The position numbers were made by a program, and so were the translations under genes. Positions 25,464 through 35,103 of a stretch of 64,000 bases of DNA are shown piece by piece. Under the pieces are notes generated by a model. That model was not told the origin of the DNA. It ran no database searches and worked only from the letters and a program-made list of their open reading frames with translations. This stretch comes from Pseudomonas fragi (lineage in GTDB: Bacteria; Pseudomonadota; Gammaproteobacteria; Pseudomonadales; Pseudomonadaceae): contig NZ_CP104861.1 in the NCBI RefSeq assembly GCF_025426255.1, positions 2,666,001 to 2,730,000 of the forward strand. Reading direction: 5' to 3'. Numbering within the stretch: position 1 is the first letter of the stretch; each line of letters opens with the position of its first letter.

Positions 25464-25844
25464 TCAAATGCTCGGATGGGTGTGGTAAATCTTGCTGACG
25501 ATCGTCCACTTGCCTTCTACCTTCAGCAGGTTGAAGAAGTCGGTGAATCGAAACCCCGAAACATTGTCGGTATCAACACGCGCACTGGCGGCAGTACCCA
25601 CGATGTCGATGCGAACGATCGCAGCTTTGGCTTCGGGAGATGGGCGGAAAGAGTTGTCGATGACGTCGTACAGATTCTGGATCGCCCCGCCGACGAGCTT
25701 GTCGCCGTCGACGCCAAACATGGTCGCTTGCTCGTTGAACGCGGGCTTCATCAAAGTGCTGTCAGCCTTGGCGCCACCCTCGTTGTACTGACTCAGAACA
25801 GCAACGATCGCGTTGTATTCCTGGACGTAAGTTGGATTGCTCAT
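25464..25844 (-). CDS. NTF2-like/lumazine-binding-like small protein
   Basis: A 126-residue paralogue of the next gene (YNAIVAVLSQYNEGGAKADS, GAIQNLYDVID, FTDFFNLLKVEGKWTIVSKI). ATG 25844 (MSNPTY) is preferred over an extension to 25886 because AGGAGTA lies just upstream. The 50-bp gap to the following gene fits one transcript. The duplicated pair may act as a heterodimer, which is speculative. Confidence 0.8.
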   Translation of the reverse strand: MSNPTYVQEYNAIVAVLSQYNEGGAKADSTLMKPAFNEQATMFGVDGDKLVGGAIQNLYDVIDNSFRPSPEAKAAIVRIDIVGTAASARVDTDNVSGFRFTDFFNLLKVEGKWTIVSKIYHTHPSI

Positions 25845-25912
25845 GATGTACTCCTGGTTGCATGTGCCGGTGACCCTTTTGGTCAATCGGACACGGAAAA
25901 CTCAAACGACAA

Positions 25913-26656
25913 TTACCAATCCTGGCGAGTCGGCGAGATGATCAAATCGTTGACGGTGACATTTTCCGGTTGGTCGAGGGCGTAGATCACTGCGCGGGCA
26001 ATATCATCAGGCGCAATGGCAATCCTGTTCAGCGCTTGGGCAGCCTTACGCCCTTCAGGATCACTGACCTTGTCTGCCCAGCCGGTATTGATCACCCCCG
26101 GGCTGACGGTGTTGACACGAATGCCATGCTGCACGCCCAACTCCTTTCGCATGGATTCAGTCATGGCCTGGACGAAAAACTTGGTTGCGCTGTAAACACC
26201 CGCCGCCGGGCCGACCTGATGACCTGCTACAGAGTCCATGTTGAGAATCTGCCCGGACTTCTGTTCAAGCATAAATGGCAACACAGCAGCAATAGTGTTG
26301 AGGTAGCCCTTGATGTTCACATCGATCATCTTTTCCCAGTCCTGCACGGCCAGATCGACCCAGTTGGAAAAGAGCATCAGGCCGGCGTTGTTGACCAGGA
26401 TGTCCACTGCGCCATAGGTGTCTTGTGCAAACTTCGCGAGCGCTTTGGTTTGATCCAGATGGGTAACGTCTGCGGTGAAAGCGACCACCTCGCTCCCGGC
26501 CTCACGCAGCTCGGCAACAAACGCTTCCAACCCGTGCTGATCGACTGCTGCTGCCACGACGCGAGCGCCCTGTGCGGCCAATGCGCGGGTGGTGGCCGCA
26601 CCAATGCCGGAAGATGCGCCAGTGACGATGGCGACCTTGTTTTGCAGATAATTCAT
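25913..26656 (-). CDS. SDR-family oxidoreductase
   Basis: A 247-residue classical SDR: cofactor loop TGASSGIG near residue 13, VNNAG, and the catalytic Ser with YSATK. It would oxidise or reduce a carbonyl or alcohol with NAD(P). ATG 26656 (MNYLQNK) is the family-like start, with AGAGG upstream; the frame is open to 26761. It sits between the Old Yellow Enzyme and the NTF2-like genes and would act on the same electrophile. Confidence 0.88.
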   Translation of the reverse strand: MNYLQNKVAIVTGASSGIGAATTRALAAQGARVVAAAVDQHGLEAFVAELREAGSEVVAFTADVTHLDQTKALAKFAQDTYGAVDILVNNAGLMLFSNWVDLAVQDWEKMIDVNIKGYLNTIAAVLPFMLEQKSGQILNMDSVAGHQVGPAAGVYSATKFFVQAMTESMRKELGVQHGIRVNTVSPGVINTGWADKVSDPEGRKAAQALNRIAIAPDDIARAVIYALDQPENVTVNDLIISPTRQDW

Positions 26657-26736
26657 ATTTAAGTGCCTCTTGTGCGGCGAAAATGCTTTCGCGACCGAGC
26701 CTCCCCGCGCCGAACTGACGCCGAGGAAATCTCTAA

Positions 26737-27834
26737 TTAGTTGGAGTTGGCCGTAGGCCAATCGATGTAGCCCTTGGCGCCTCCGCCGTAGTAACTCTCG
26801 CGCGGGGCTATGGTCAGCTCGACGCCGCGACGCAGGCGCTCTACCAGGTCGGGGTTGGCAATGAACAATCGACCAAATGCCACGGCATCAATCCGCCCTT
26901 GCGCCCTGCGCTCCAGCGCCATTTCCAGGTCATAGTTGTTGTTGCCAATGTACGACCCTTCGAACTGCGCACTCAGATCCACTCCCTCGGGAACGATACG
27001 AGAGGTGGCGGTGGCGCCTTCAACGAAATGCAGATAGGCCAAGTTGAATCTGTTCAACTGCTGAATGAGGTGACCGTAGGTCGCCATGACGTTGCTGTCT
27101 GGAGGCGTGTTACCGGCATCAGGAGTTACTGGTGAAAGGCGGATGCCGACCCGGTCACTACCCCAAATCGCCACCACGGCTTCGGTGACTTCAAGTGTCA
27201 GTCGTGTCCGATTCTCGATGGAGCCGCCGTACTGGTCAGTCCGCTGGTTGGTGGAATCACGCAGGAACTGGTCGAGCAGATAGCTGTTGGCAGAATGGAC
27301 TTCCACACCGTCGAAACCGGCTCGCTTGGCATTTCCTGCCGCATGCCTGTACTGCTCGATGATCCCCGGGATCTCTGAAGTCTCAAGCGCCCGAGGCATG
27401 GACACTTCGACCATGCCATTGTTGGTATAGGTGGTACCTTCGGCCTTGATTGCCGAGGGCGCGACCGGCGCTTCGCCGTTCGGCTGCAACTCGACGCTGG
27501 AGAAGCGACCTACGTGCCACAGTTGACTGACGATCTTGCCGCCTGCCGCGTGTACTGCGTCGGTGACTTTTTTCCAGCCTGCCACCTGCTCTTCCGACCA
27601 GATACCCGGCGTCATGGCATAGCCACGCCCCTGAGCTGAAATGTTCGTGGCCTCGGCGATGATCAGGCCTGCGCTGGCACGCTGGGCGTAGTAAGTCGCG
27701 TGCATTTCATTCGGCACGCCGTCGTCGGCCATTCGGCTACGCGTAACGGGCGCCATTACAATTCGGTTAGCCAGTTGCAGCGCGCCCATATTCATGGGCG
27801 AAAAAAGGTCGGTGTCTACAGCAATATCAGTCAT
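26737..27834 (-). CDS. Old Yellow Enzyme, NemA-like alkene reductase
   Basis: A 365-residue FMN reductase of the NemA/xenobiotic reductase group: FSPMNMGALQLANRIVMAPV, QLWHVGR, and VEVHSANSYLLDQF with His180 and Asn183. First gene of the TetR-regulated operon. The operator TAGACCGGTCGTCTA lies 16 bp before its start. In E. coli the NemR-NemA pair responds to electrophiles and hypochlorite; the same role is likely here but inferred. Confidence 0.92.
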   Translation of the reverse strand: MTDIAVDTDLFSPMNMGALQLANRIVMAPVTRSRMADDGVPNEMHATYYAQRASAGLIIAEATNISAQGRGYAMTPGIWSEEQVAGWKKVTDAVHAAGGKIVSQLWHVGRFSSVELQPNGEAPVAPSAIKAEGTTYTNNGMVEVSMPRALETSEIPGIIEQYRHAAGNAKRAGFDGVEVHSANSYLLDQFLRDSTNQRTDQYGGSIENRTRLTLEVTEAVVAIWGSDRVGIRLSPVTPDAGNTPPDSNVMATYGHLIQQLNRFNLAYLHFVEGATATSRIVPEGVDLSAQFEGSYIGNNNYDLEMALERRAQGRIDAVAFGRLFIANPDLVERLRRGVELTIAPRESYYGGGAKGYIDWPTANSN

Positions 27835-27849
27835 AAAACTCCAATTAAG

Positions 27850-27864
27850 TAGACCGGTCGTCTA
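27850..27864. promoter_or_regulatory. TetR-type operator before the Old Yellow Enzyme operon
   Basis: TAGACCGGTCGTCTA is an inverted repeat (TAGAC-N5-GTCTA), identical to the site at 28494-28508 before the regulator gene, and resembles the NemR box as I remember it. Confidence 0.8.
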
Positions 27865-27888
27865 GTAAAAGTCTTAAAAAAAACGCCC

Positions 27889-28479
27889 CTATGCCAGCAG
27901 GCGCTCACTCGTCATTAGTGCCGTGTCAAAAGCAGCTGTTGTATTGCGCACTTTCACCAGCAGTGATGCCCCCAACCACAATTGATACAGCGACTCAGCC
28001 AGTGCTTCTGCGTCTTGGGTCGAAGTGATTGAGCCATCAGCCATTCCTTGCTGAACACACCGCTTGATTCTCTGGATGATCAGCGCGGTGCCCTCCTCCA
28101 ATACGCCGCGCATATCTTCCGACAGGTCGCACACTTCGGCGCCGAGTTTCACCACCAGGCATTTCTCCTCGGGATGATCGAACGCCTGCGTCTTCGCCCA
28201 ATAGCGCAAATAGCCAAGGAGCCGCTCGGCACCCGTCCCTTGCGCCGCCATAACAACGTCTACCCGCCCGATGTACTCCTGAAAGTATTCTTCCAATAGT
28301 GCCTGGCCGAATTCCTCTTTGGAGCGGAAGTAGTGATAAAACGACCCTTTGGGTACACCCGCCGCCTTCAGCACTTCCATAAGACCGACAGCGGTGTAGC
28401 CCTTGTGGGTCATCAATGCCTTCGCTACATCGATGATGTGTTGTCGCATGTCTTGAGTAGGTTTTTTCATAGTGGGCAA
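27889..28479 (-). CDS. TetR/AcrR-family repressor, NemR-like
   Basis: A 196-residue repressor with the N-terminal HTH (YTAVGLMEVLKAAGVPKGSF, YHYFRSKEEF). The ligand domain has Cys residues (EEKCLVVKLGAEVCDL) that could sense electrophiles, as Cys does in NemR. ATG 28470 (MKKPTQ) is an alternative start. It is encoded upstream of the Old Yellow Enzyme on the same strand, and an identical operator precedes both units. Confidence 0.9.
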   Translation of the reverse strand: MPTMKKPTQDMRQHIIDVAKALMTHKGYTAVGLMEVLKAAGVPKGSFYHYFRSKEEFGQALLEEYFQEYIGRVDVVMAAQGTGAERLLGYLRYWAKTQAFDHPEEKCLVVKLGAEVCDLSEDMRGVLEEGTALIIQRIKRCVQQGMADGSITSTQDAEALAESLYQLWLGASLLVKVRNTTAAFDTALMTSERLLA

Positions 28480-28492
28480 AGCCCAAACAAAA

Positions 28493-28509
28493 CTAGACCG
28501 GTCGTCTAG
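28493..28509. promoter_or_regulatory. TetR-type operator before its own gene
   Basis: CTAGACCGGTCGTCTAG, with 6-bp arms and a 5-bp centre, lies 14 bp before the tetR-like start. Its central 15 bp are identical to 27850-27864, indicating autoregulation. Confidence 0.8.
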
Positions 28510-28536
28510 AGCCGCTATTGAGTATCTGACGAACGA

Positions 28537-29793
28537 CTAGACGCTAGCGGCTGGATGAGCCCGCTCGGGTTCCAGTTCGACCCTTTCCCACTTGGCGATC
28601 ACCAAAGGTGCGATGGCGTTGCCCAATACGTTCAAGGTGGTGGTACCGCTGTCGATAATCCTGAAAATGCCGGCAATCAACGCCACCCCCTCCAACGGCA
28701 ACCCGGCAGACGCCAATGTCGCTGACAAGATGATGATGGCAAAACCCGGCACCCCTGCTGCGCCCTTCGAAGTCAGCACCATCGTCACCACCAGCAGGAT
28801 CTGCTGCGACAGCGACAGGTCGATGCCATAGAGCTGCGCCACGAAAATTGTCGCCACACCGAGAAAAATCGATGCGCCATCCAGGTTGAATGCATAACCC
28901 ACCGGCACCACAAAACTGACGATCCGACGCGGTACACCGTAGTTCTCCAATCGCGTCATCAACTGCGGCATAACGGCGGCAGACGCGGCACTCGAAAACG
29001 CCAGAATCAACTCATTGCGAAAGTAGCGGATCAACTTGAAAATGTTTTCGCCAATCAAGTAGCAAATACCGCCGAGTATCACCAATGCGAAAACAATCAG
29101 CGCCAGGTAAACCACCCCGATTAACTTGAGCAACGGCAACAATGAGGCGAACCCAAACGTCGCCACGGTCGCGCCGATCATCCCGAACACACCGATCGGT
29201 GCGTAAGCCATGACGATTGAGACGACCTTGAACATCGCATCGGAAAGGCTCTGAACCACCGCGATGAAAGGTGCGCTTTTGTCCTTCGGCAGAGCGTTCA
29301 ATGCCATGCCTAACAGCACAGCGAAAAACAGCACGGACAGCAACTTCGCTTCTGACATAGCAACCAGCACATTGTCAGGGACGATGTTTTGCAAGATGAC
29401 CAATGCGCCTTTGGACGGCTCCAGAGTGATCGCTGCAGTACCGTGCGAAATACCGGAAATGTCGGTGCCCGTACCCGGCTCGAAAACGTTGGCGAAACAC
29501 AAGCCAATGACAATGGCCAAGGCGGTAATGGCAAAAAAGTAGCCCAGCGACTTTATCCCCATGCGACCAAACGACTTGTTATCGCCACCGCCTGCGATGC
29601 CCAGGATCATGCAACAGAACACAATCGGTACAACCACCATCTTCATCATCTTGATGAAGATATCGCCGAGTGGTTTGAGGATCTCCGCACTCACCCATGT
29701 CTGATAATACGGATGCGTATTGAAGTACCAACCGACAAGCACGCCAAGCAACAGCCCGGCAACGATTTGCCACACCAAGGGAATACGTTTCAT
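28537..29793 (-). CDS. Dicarboxylate/amino acid:cation symporter (DctA/GltP family)
   Basis: A 418-residue inner-membrane symporter with about eight hydrophobic segments and the serine-rich hairpin motif (FSSAASAAVMPQLM), followed by FVVPVGYAFNLDGASIFLGV and the substrate-binding GTTTLNVLGNAIAP. It imports C4-dicarboxylates, glutamate or similar with H+ or Na+. ATG 29793 (MKRIPL) has AGAAGG upstream; the longer frame to 29865 is unlikely. Monocistronic. Confidence 0.9.
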   Translation of the reverse strand: MKRIPLVWQIVAGLLLGVLVGWYFNTHPYYQTWVSAEILKPLGDIFIKMMKMVVVPIVFCCMILGIAGGGDNKSFGRMGIKSLGYFFAITALAIVIGLCFANVFEPGTGTDISGISHGTAAITLEPSKGALVILQNIVPDNVLVAMSEAKLLSVLFFAVLLGMALNALPKDKSAPFIAVVQSLSDAMFKVVSIVMAYAPIGVFGMIGATVATFGFASLLPLLKLIGVVYLALIVFALVILGGICYLIGENIFKLIRYFRNELILAFSSAASAAVMPQLMTRLENYGVPRRIVSFVVPVGYAFNLDGASIFLGVATIFVAQLYGIDLSLSQQILLVVTMVLTSKGAAGVPGFAIIILSATLASAGLPLEGVALIAGIFRIIDSGTTTLNVLGNAIAPLVIAKWERVELEPERAHPAASV

Positions 29794-29906
29794 GTCTAGC
29801 CTTCTTGTTGGAATGAAAGGTCTGCGTCTATTCGCAGTTGCTAGAGTCATGAGCTTCCAGCTCATTTGAGATCAAATGGCACAACGCAGTTGTGCCATGG
29901 GTGTTG

Positions 29907-30332
29907 TTACTTGGCGAAGAGCTGGCTCATATCCTTGAAAGCCTTGAACTCAAGAGCGTTGCCGCACGGATCAAACAAAAACATGGTGGCTTGCTCACCC
30001 ACTTGGCCTTTGAAACGTATGTACGGTTCGATCACGAATTCGGTACCAAACGACTTCAGACGTTCGGCCAGTGCCTCCCACTGTTCCCAACCTAAAATGA
30101 TGCCGAAGTGCGGAACTGGAACATCGTGCCCGTCGACCGGGTTGCTATGAACGCTTTCCTGCGAAGCGGTTTTTGGATGTTCGTGAATCACCAGTTGGTG
30201 ACCATAAAAATCGAAATCTACCCACTGCGTGCTGGAGCGCCCTTCTTCAAGACCAAAAACCTCACCGTAAAAGGTGCGAGCTGCAGCCAGGTCGTAAACG
30301 GGGATTGCGAGGTGGAATGGCGAGAGGCTCAT
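29907..30332 (-). CDS. VOC-family dioxygenase/glyoxalase-like protein
   Basis: A 141-residue vicinal-oxygen-chelate protein. Candidate metal ligands: the His in SPFHLAIPV, the His in VPHFGIIL and the Glu in [12 protein letters not shown] 30332 is chosen for TGGAG just upstream. It is divergent from the LysR gene at 30487, which probably regulates it. Substrate unknown. Confidence 0.85.
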   Translation of the reverse strand: MSLSPFHLAIPVYDLAAARTFYGEVFGLEEGRSSTQWVDFDFYGHQLVIHEHPKTASQESVHSNPVDGHDVPVPHFGIILGWEQWEALAERLKSFGTEFVIEPYIRFKGQVGEQATMFLFDPCGNALEFKAFKDMSQLFAK

Positions 30333-30486
30333 CAGAACTCCAAATATTTTTTGTTGGTTGGCGAGTATTTCCACCGTCATTGGCTCTCTGGATTCAGCCG
30401 TTGCCGGGGGTGGAAAACATCGTAAGACGGAAAACAGAACATAAAAATCAATATATATTTCTTAGAAACACAATTAATATTTGTGA

Positions 30487-31365
30487 ATGATCAAAGAACT
30501 GAAGACACTCATTGCTGTGGCGCGGGAAGGCACATTCGCCGCTGCCGGTAACAAGATCGGCCTGACTCAGGCCGCCGTAAGCGCGCAAATCCAGCGCCTG
30601 GAAACCGAGCTCGGTTTTGAAATTTTCGACAGGAAAGGACGCTCAGCCCATCTCAACAAAATGGGCCACCAGATACTTCTGCAGGCGCAAGAGCTGCTGA
30701 GGCTTTATGACAATTTGGGCTCTACAACGCTGGGCAAGCCTCCCAGCGTGCTGGTCAACATCGGTGCGATTGCGTCCGTGCAGCGCTCCTATTTGCCCGA
30801 TGCGCTAGCAAAGTTTCACCAACAGTGTCCGCAGTGCCGCACACGTGTCATCCCGGGCCTTTCAATGGAGCTGGTGAACCTCGTCGACGCCGGTGAGATC
30901 GACATGGCCGTGATCATTCGCCCGCCCTTCTCCCTTCAAAGTGACCTGCGCTGGACGACGTTGGCACTAGAGCCCTACCGACTGATCGTGCCAAGTGACC
31001 TAGAGGGAGAAGACTGGTCGGAACTGCTGTCCAGCCAGCCATTCATTCGTTATGACCGATCATCCTTCGGCGGCAGACAGGTCGATCGTTTCCTGCGGCA
31101 GATGCATTTCACCTTGCAGGAGGTTTGCGAACTGGATGAGCTGGAGGCCATCATCAAGCTAGTTGAAAAAGGTGTAGGCATAGCGCTGGTGCCACAGACA
31201 GAACTTCATCAGGAATGGCCCGCAGGTGTACGAGCGATCGATTTGGGACAACACACCTTTCACCGGGATATCGGGCTGGTACATCGGTCTCGACACAGTT
31301 TTACGGAGCCTGTGCGAATTTTAGTTCAGCTTATAAGTGATCAGGTAATAGCCGTTTCTAAATAA
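30487..31365 (+). CDS. LysR-family regulator
   Basis: A 292-residue LysR protein with HTH residues 1-60 (IKELKTLIAVAREGTFAAAG, AAVSAQIQRLETELGFEIFD). It is divergent from the VOC gene, the natural target. The AT-rich intergenic region has a small inverted repeat TTTCT-T-AGAAA at 30458-30468. The LysR start has no clear ribosome binding site. Confidence 0.9.
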   Translation: MIKELKTLIAVAREGTFAAAGNKIGLTQAAVSAQIQRLETELGFEIFDRKGRSAHLNKMGHQILLQAQELLRLYDNLGSTTLGKPPSVLVNIGAIASVQRSYLPDALAKFHQQCPQCRTRVIPGLSMELVNLVDAGEIDMAVIIRPPFSLQSDLRWTTLALEPYRLIVPSDLEGEDWSELLSSQPFIRYDRSSFGGRQVDRFLRQMHFTLQEVCELDELEAIIKLVEKGVGIALVPQTELHQEWPAGVRAIDLGQHTFHRDIGLVHRSRHSFTEPVRILVQLISDQVIAVSK

Positions 31366-31467
31366 CAGCCTCCAAGCAAAAAGGTCTCTTAGGGGCCCTT
31401 TTGTACCCAAACCGAAATCACTTGGAGTGTAATGGTCCAATGATTCCGGACACCCATTCAGGTGTGG

Positions 31468-32226
31468 CTAGAGCAACTGGCCGCCCGAAATATCAAACGT
31501 CGTCCCGTTAGCCCAGGCCATGTCATCCGACAGGATGGCCGCAACTGCACCGCCTATATCGTCCGGAAGACCGACACGACCCAGAGCGATCCCTTGTGCC
31601 ACATAGGCATTCACATCTTTGTTGTCGCGTACCGCACCACCCCCAAAATCGGTTGCGATGGCGCCTGGGGCAATCGCATTCACCCGGATTTTCCGCGAAC
31701 CGAGTTCCACGGCCATGTAACGGGTCAGCACCTCGACTGCTGACTTCACCGCTGCGTAAACGCTGTATCCCGGCAGAGTAAAGCGCACGAAGCCGGATGA
31801 AACGTTCAAAATACGACCGCCATCCTCCATGAGTGGTAGCAACTTCTGAGTCAGGAAAATAGGCCCGCGAAGGTGCGTGGCGATCAATGAGGCAAACTGG
31901 TCTTCGGTCGCATCAATAAAGTTTGCAAACAGACCATTACCCGCATTGTTAACTAGAAAATCAAAACGCTCGCGGCGAAAAACGGTCTTCAGGATATCGG
32001 TCACTGCGTTCGAAAAAGCCTGATAGCTAGCGGTATCAGTGATATCAAGCGCCAGCATGGCGGCCTTGCCGCCCTGCGCTTCGATTTCCCGCATCAGCGA
32101 TTCGGCTTCTGCCGCGCCACTGCGATAGGTACCGATGATGTGGACGCCGCGCTTGGCGAGGTGAAGAGCCATATTGCGGCCAAGGCCACGGCTGGCGCCA
32201 GTGATGAGAGCGATCTGGTTGGTCAT
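31468..32226 (-). CDS. SDR-family oxidoreductase
   Basis: A 252-residue classical SDR with TGASRGLGRN, FLVNNAGNG, the active-site YAAVK and the C-terminal GTTFDISGGQLL. It is divergent from the AraC-type gene at 32383, a frequent arrangement in which AraC controls the SDR. Substrate unknown. Confidence 0.9.
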   Translation of the reverse strand: MTNQIALITGASRGLGRNMALHLAKRGVHIIGTYRSGAAEAESLMREIEAQGGKAAMLALDITDTASYQAFSNAVTDILKTVFRRERFDFLVNNAGNGLFANFIDATEDQFASLIATHLRGPIFLTQKLLPLMEDGGRILNVSSGFVRFTLPGYSVYAAVKSAVEVLTRYMAVELGSRKIRVNAIAPGAIATDFGGGAVRDNKDVNAYVAQGIALGRVGLPDDIGGAVAAILSDDMAWANGTTFDISGGQLL

Positions 32227-32382
32227 GGGCTATCTCTGTAGGTTAGTTGCGCCTTTCGGTGCATTCTTGACCCGCTCAAGATAGACAAAACCCTGTTTGT
32301 AACCCACGCCCAATATGCTCAGTTTATTGCCTGATTGTCTCAATTACCTTGCGTGGTGACGCGGCATTGGCATAATCGTTTC

Positions 32383-33282
32383 ATGAATAACGATCTTGCA
32401 GCGCACCTTGAAATTGCCCTGCGCCATGCGCCACCAGGCTTGACTATCACACGGATCCCGCGGGTAGACATCTGCGTTGGACAAGGCTCTACCGACAAGA
32501 CGCCATGCCTGTATCGCTCGATGATCTGTTTCATCCTGCAAGGCTCGAAGCGGGTTGCGATCAACAACCATCTTCTGAGTTACGACAGTGAGCAATACCT
32601 CATCAGTGCCCTGGATTTACCCTTGAGTGGGCAGATTCTTGATACTGATGAGGGGCAGCCCTACGTTGCGGTATCGCTAGTGCTGGATCCGGCTATTCTG
32701 GCGCAATTGGCCGTGACCATACCTGCGGTCAGCGAGAGCGAGCAAAAAGGAATGGGGATCACAATAAACCCGATGACCAGATCGCTGCGCGACACATTGC
32801 TGCGCTTATTGTCATTACTCGACACGCCTGCCGACATTCCGGTTCTCGGCCCGATGGTCGAGCGGGAATTACTTTATCGTCTACTGCAGGGCCCACAGGG
32901 CCGGCTACTGCGCCAAATAGCCCAACCCGATGGCGCTCTGGGCAGCATCCGGCGGGCAGTTGCCTGGATCAGGGATAATTACAGTGTCCGACTTCGTATC
33001 GAGGCGTTATGCGATGCAAGCGGAATGAGCCGGGCAAGCCTGCATCGCCATTTTCGATCGATGACAGGCCTCAGTCCCGTTCAGTATCAAAAACAGCTCA
33101 GACTGCAGGAAGCTCGCCAGCTTTTACTTGCTGGCGAGCATCGCGCATCTGATGTGGCTTACGCAGTAGGCTATGAAAGTGCATCACAGTTTAGCCGCGA
33201 GTACCTCCGGCAATTCGGTACACCGCCAGCACGAGATGTACGACAGATACGGGAGTCGATCGGCACTCCAACAAGGACGTAA
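32383..33282 (+). CDS. AraC-family regulator with AraC_N domain
   Basis: A 299-residue regulator. The N-terminal half matches the AraC_N ligand domain (LYRSMICFILQGSKRVAINN), and two HTH motifs close the protein (RIEALCDASGMSRASLHRHF and ASDVAYAVGYESASQFSREY). ATG 32383 is preferred over TTG 32335. It probably controls the divergent SDR gene. Confidence 0.88.
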   Translation: MNNDLAAHLEIALRHAPPGLTITRIPRVDICVGQGSTDKTPCLYRSMICFILQGSKRVAINNHLLSYDSEQYLISALDLPLSGQILDTDEGQPYVAVSLVLDPAILAQLAVTIPAVSESEQKGMGITINPMTRSLRDTLLRLLSLLDTPADIPVLGPMVERELLYRLLQGPQGRLLRQIAQPDGALGSIRRAVAWIRDNYSVRLRIEALCDASGMSRASLHRHFRSMTGLSPVQYQKQLRLQEARQLLLAGEHRASDVAYAVGYESASQFSREYLRQFGTPPARDVRQIRESIGTPTRT

Positions 33283-33346
33283 ACACAAGACTGACTTTTT
33301 GGCTTCCTGCGTTCTCATTTTGCAATACCGTCTCGCTCTATAAGAC

Positions 33347-33943
33347 TTATGCCAGCACTGTCAGCCAGGCCGACACTAACAGCAAGAAAGCCAAAGCATG
33401 ATTCATGCGTTTGAATGCCTGTGGTGAACCAAACGCCCGGGCACTGCCTGCGCCGAGTAACGCCCACAGGGTCATGCACAGCACTGAGACCAACAGAAAC
33501 AGCAACGACAACACCATCAGCCGCATGGTGTTATCGCTGCCACCGGCAAATACGCTCACCACTGCTACTGCCATCATCCAGACCTTAGGGTTGACCAATT
33601 GCAAGGTGGCGGCACCGAGCACGCTGAGACCATCTTCGCGCGAGGAAGGCGAATCCAGGGTGGGCGGCGCGCTTTTAAATATCTGCCATGCCAGCCAACT
33701 CAACCAGAGCACCCCGGCCCAAGCGATCATCTTCTGCACTCGCGGAAACTGCAGCAGGGTTTCACCCATGCCGAGCCCGACTGCAAGCACAATCAGCGTC
33801 GCCGCCAGGCATGCGCCAAAAATGATGGGCAGTGTGGCGCCCAGTCCCCAGCGCGAACTATGGCTCAGCACCAGAATATTGGTCGGCCCTGGGGTGATCG
33901 AAGCAACGAACGCAAACAGCAGGAAAGGCAGCAAGGACTCCAT
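33347..33943 (-). CDS. LysE/RhtB-family amino acid exporter
   Basis: A 198-residue membrane protein with about six hydrophobic helices and the family start (FVASITPGPTNILVLSHSSR, WGLGATLPIIFGACLA). Exports amino acids or homoserine lactone-like compounds. It follows the AraC gene at 34053-34889 on the same strand, a common regulator-exporter pair. Confidence 0.88.
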   Translation of the reverse strand: MESLLPFLLFAFVASITPGPTNILVLSHSSRWGLGATLPIIFGACLAATLIVLAVGLGMGETLLQFPRVQKMIAWAGVLWLSWLAWQIFKSAPPTLDSPSSREDGLSVLGAATLQLVNPKVWMMAVAVVSVFAGGSDNTMRLMVLSLLFLLVSVLCMTLWALLGAGSARAFGSPQAFKRMNHALAFLLLVSAWLTVLA

Positions 33944-34052
33944 AAGTCAGTCTCCCTGAAGGCGTATCGAAGGGGCAGAAAAGAACAACGAAAACAACAT
34001 GGCATGGACTCCTTGATCAGATAGGAGGCCTATGGTCGCGGGTCAACGGGAT

Positions 34053-34889
34053 TCAGTCTGGAAGGTTTGAGCAGCGCTTGCGGTAATCGGCCGGTGTGAG
34101 CTGGTAGGCGCGACGGAACCAACGCCCCATATGGCTTTGATCGGAGAACCTGAGGGTACTGGCCACCTGCGCAGGCGACTCGCCCCGCGCCAGCAATTGC
34201 CGAGCTTTGGCCAGCCGAAGCTGAATCAAATAAGCATGGGGCGCCAGCCCAAATGCTGCCTTGAAGGCTCGCGTCAGGCGAAAACGATCAACACCACAGG
34301 CCTGGGCCAAATCGTCCAGCCCGATGTCCTCGTAGACATGGGCATGCAGATAGTCACGTGCGACTTGGGCCACCAATGGCATGCGGGGGTCAAATACCTT
34401 GTGCTTGCGCCAATCAAGGTGGCAAGTAAGCGCCCCCAGCAAAGTGTCGATGGCGTTCTGACGCACAATGCGCAAGTCACCTTCATGGAGTGCCTGGAAA
34501 GCGCTATAAATGGCAGTCGCCAAGCCCGGATCCTGACTCAATGTGTCGGCAAAGCCCGGCTGACTGTTGACAGGCGCTTGCTCGAACAATGCGAGCAACT
34601 CCCGTTCCAGCCAGTGCGGATCGAGGTAGAGCATGGAATAGGTAAAACCCTCCTCGGTCGGGGCATGTCCATCGTGGATTTCTCCAGGTTCCAGCATGAA
34701 TACCTTGCCCGGAGTACTGAAGTGGCGAACGCGACGGCAATTGAACTGTTGCACACCCTGCTCGGTGACACCTACCAGAAAACTGTCATGCCAATGCGGA
34801 TCGTAGGCATGCCCCTGAAAATGGGCGCGAATCGACTCAATCCCTGTATCAGCATCCTGGGACAGTTCAATCCAGTTGCGTTTATTCAC
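34053..34889 (-). CDS. AraC-family regulator with cupin-type N-terminus
   Basis: A 278-residue regulator. The sensory cupin (ESIRAHFQGHAYDPHWHDSF) is followed by AraC HTHs (IGLDDLAQACGVDRFRLTRA, PAQVASTLRFSDQSHMGRWF). It lies upstream of the LysE exporter and probably induces it in response to an amino acid. Confidence 0.9.
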   Translation of the reverse strand: MNKRNWIELSQDADTGIESIRAHFQGHAYDPHWHDSFLVGVTEQGVQQFNCRRVRHFSTPGKVFMLEPGEIHDGHAPTEEGFTYSMLYLDPHWLERELLALFEQAPVNSQPGFADTLSQDPGLATAIYSAFQALHEGDLRIVRQNAIDTLLGALTCHLDWRKHKVFDPRMPLVAQVARDYLHAHVYEDIGLDDLAQACGVDRFRLTRAFKAAFGLAPHAYLIQLRLAKARQLLARGESPAQVASTLRFSDQSHMGRWFRRAYQLTPADYRKRCSNLPD

Positions 34890-35103
34890 GGAGCGCTCCA
34901 GAGGTAATGATTTAACGTGAAACTGTGGGGAATGGCTAAATTACAACGCTTTGAAAAGATCGTTTAGAAGATTTGTGCAGGTTTTGATGAGCTACATCTG
35001 CAAATTCTGAAATGCGCAACGCGGTCAGCAAGATGGACTGGAGATGTCTACGGTGCCGGGGCGATTCACAGATTATCGATCTGTTGCCGCATAAGTGGGC
35101 TAT

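Noticed and set aside
31376..31406. Terminator after the LysR gene at 30487
   Set aside because: AAAAGG and CCTTTT could pair, but the inner part does not and no T tract follows.
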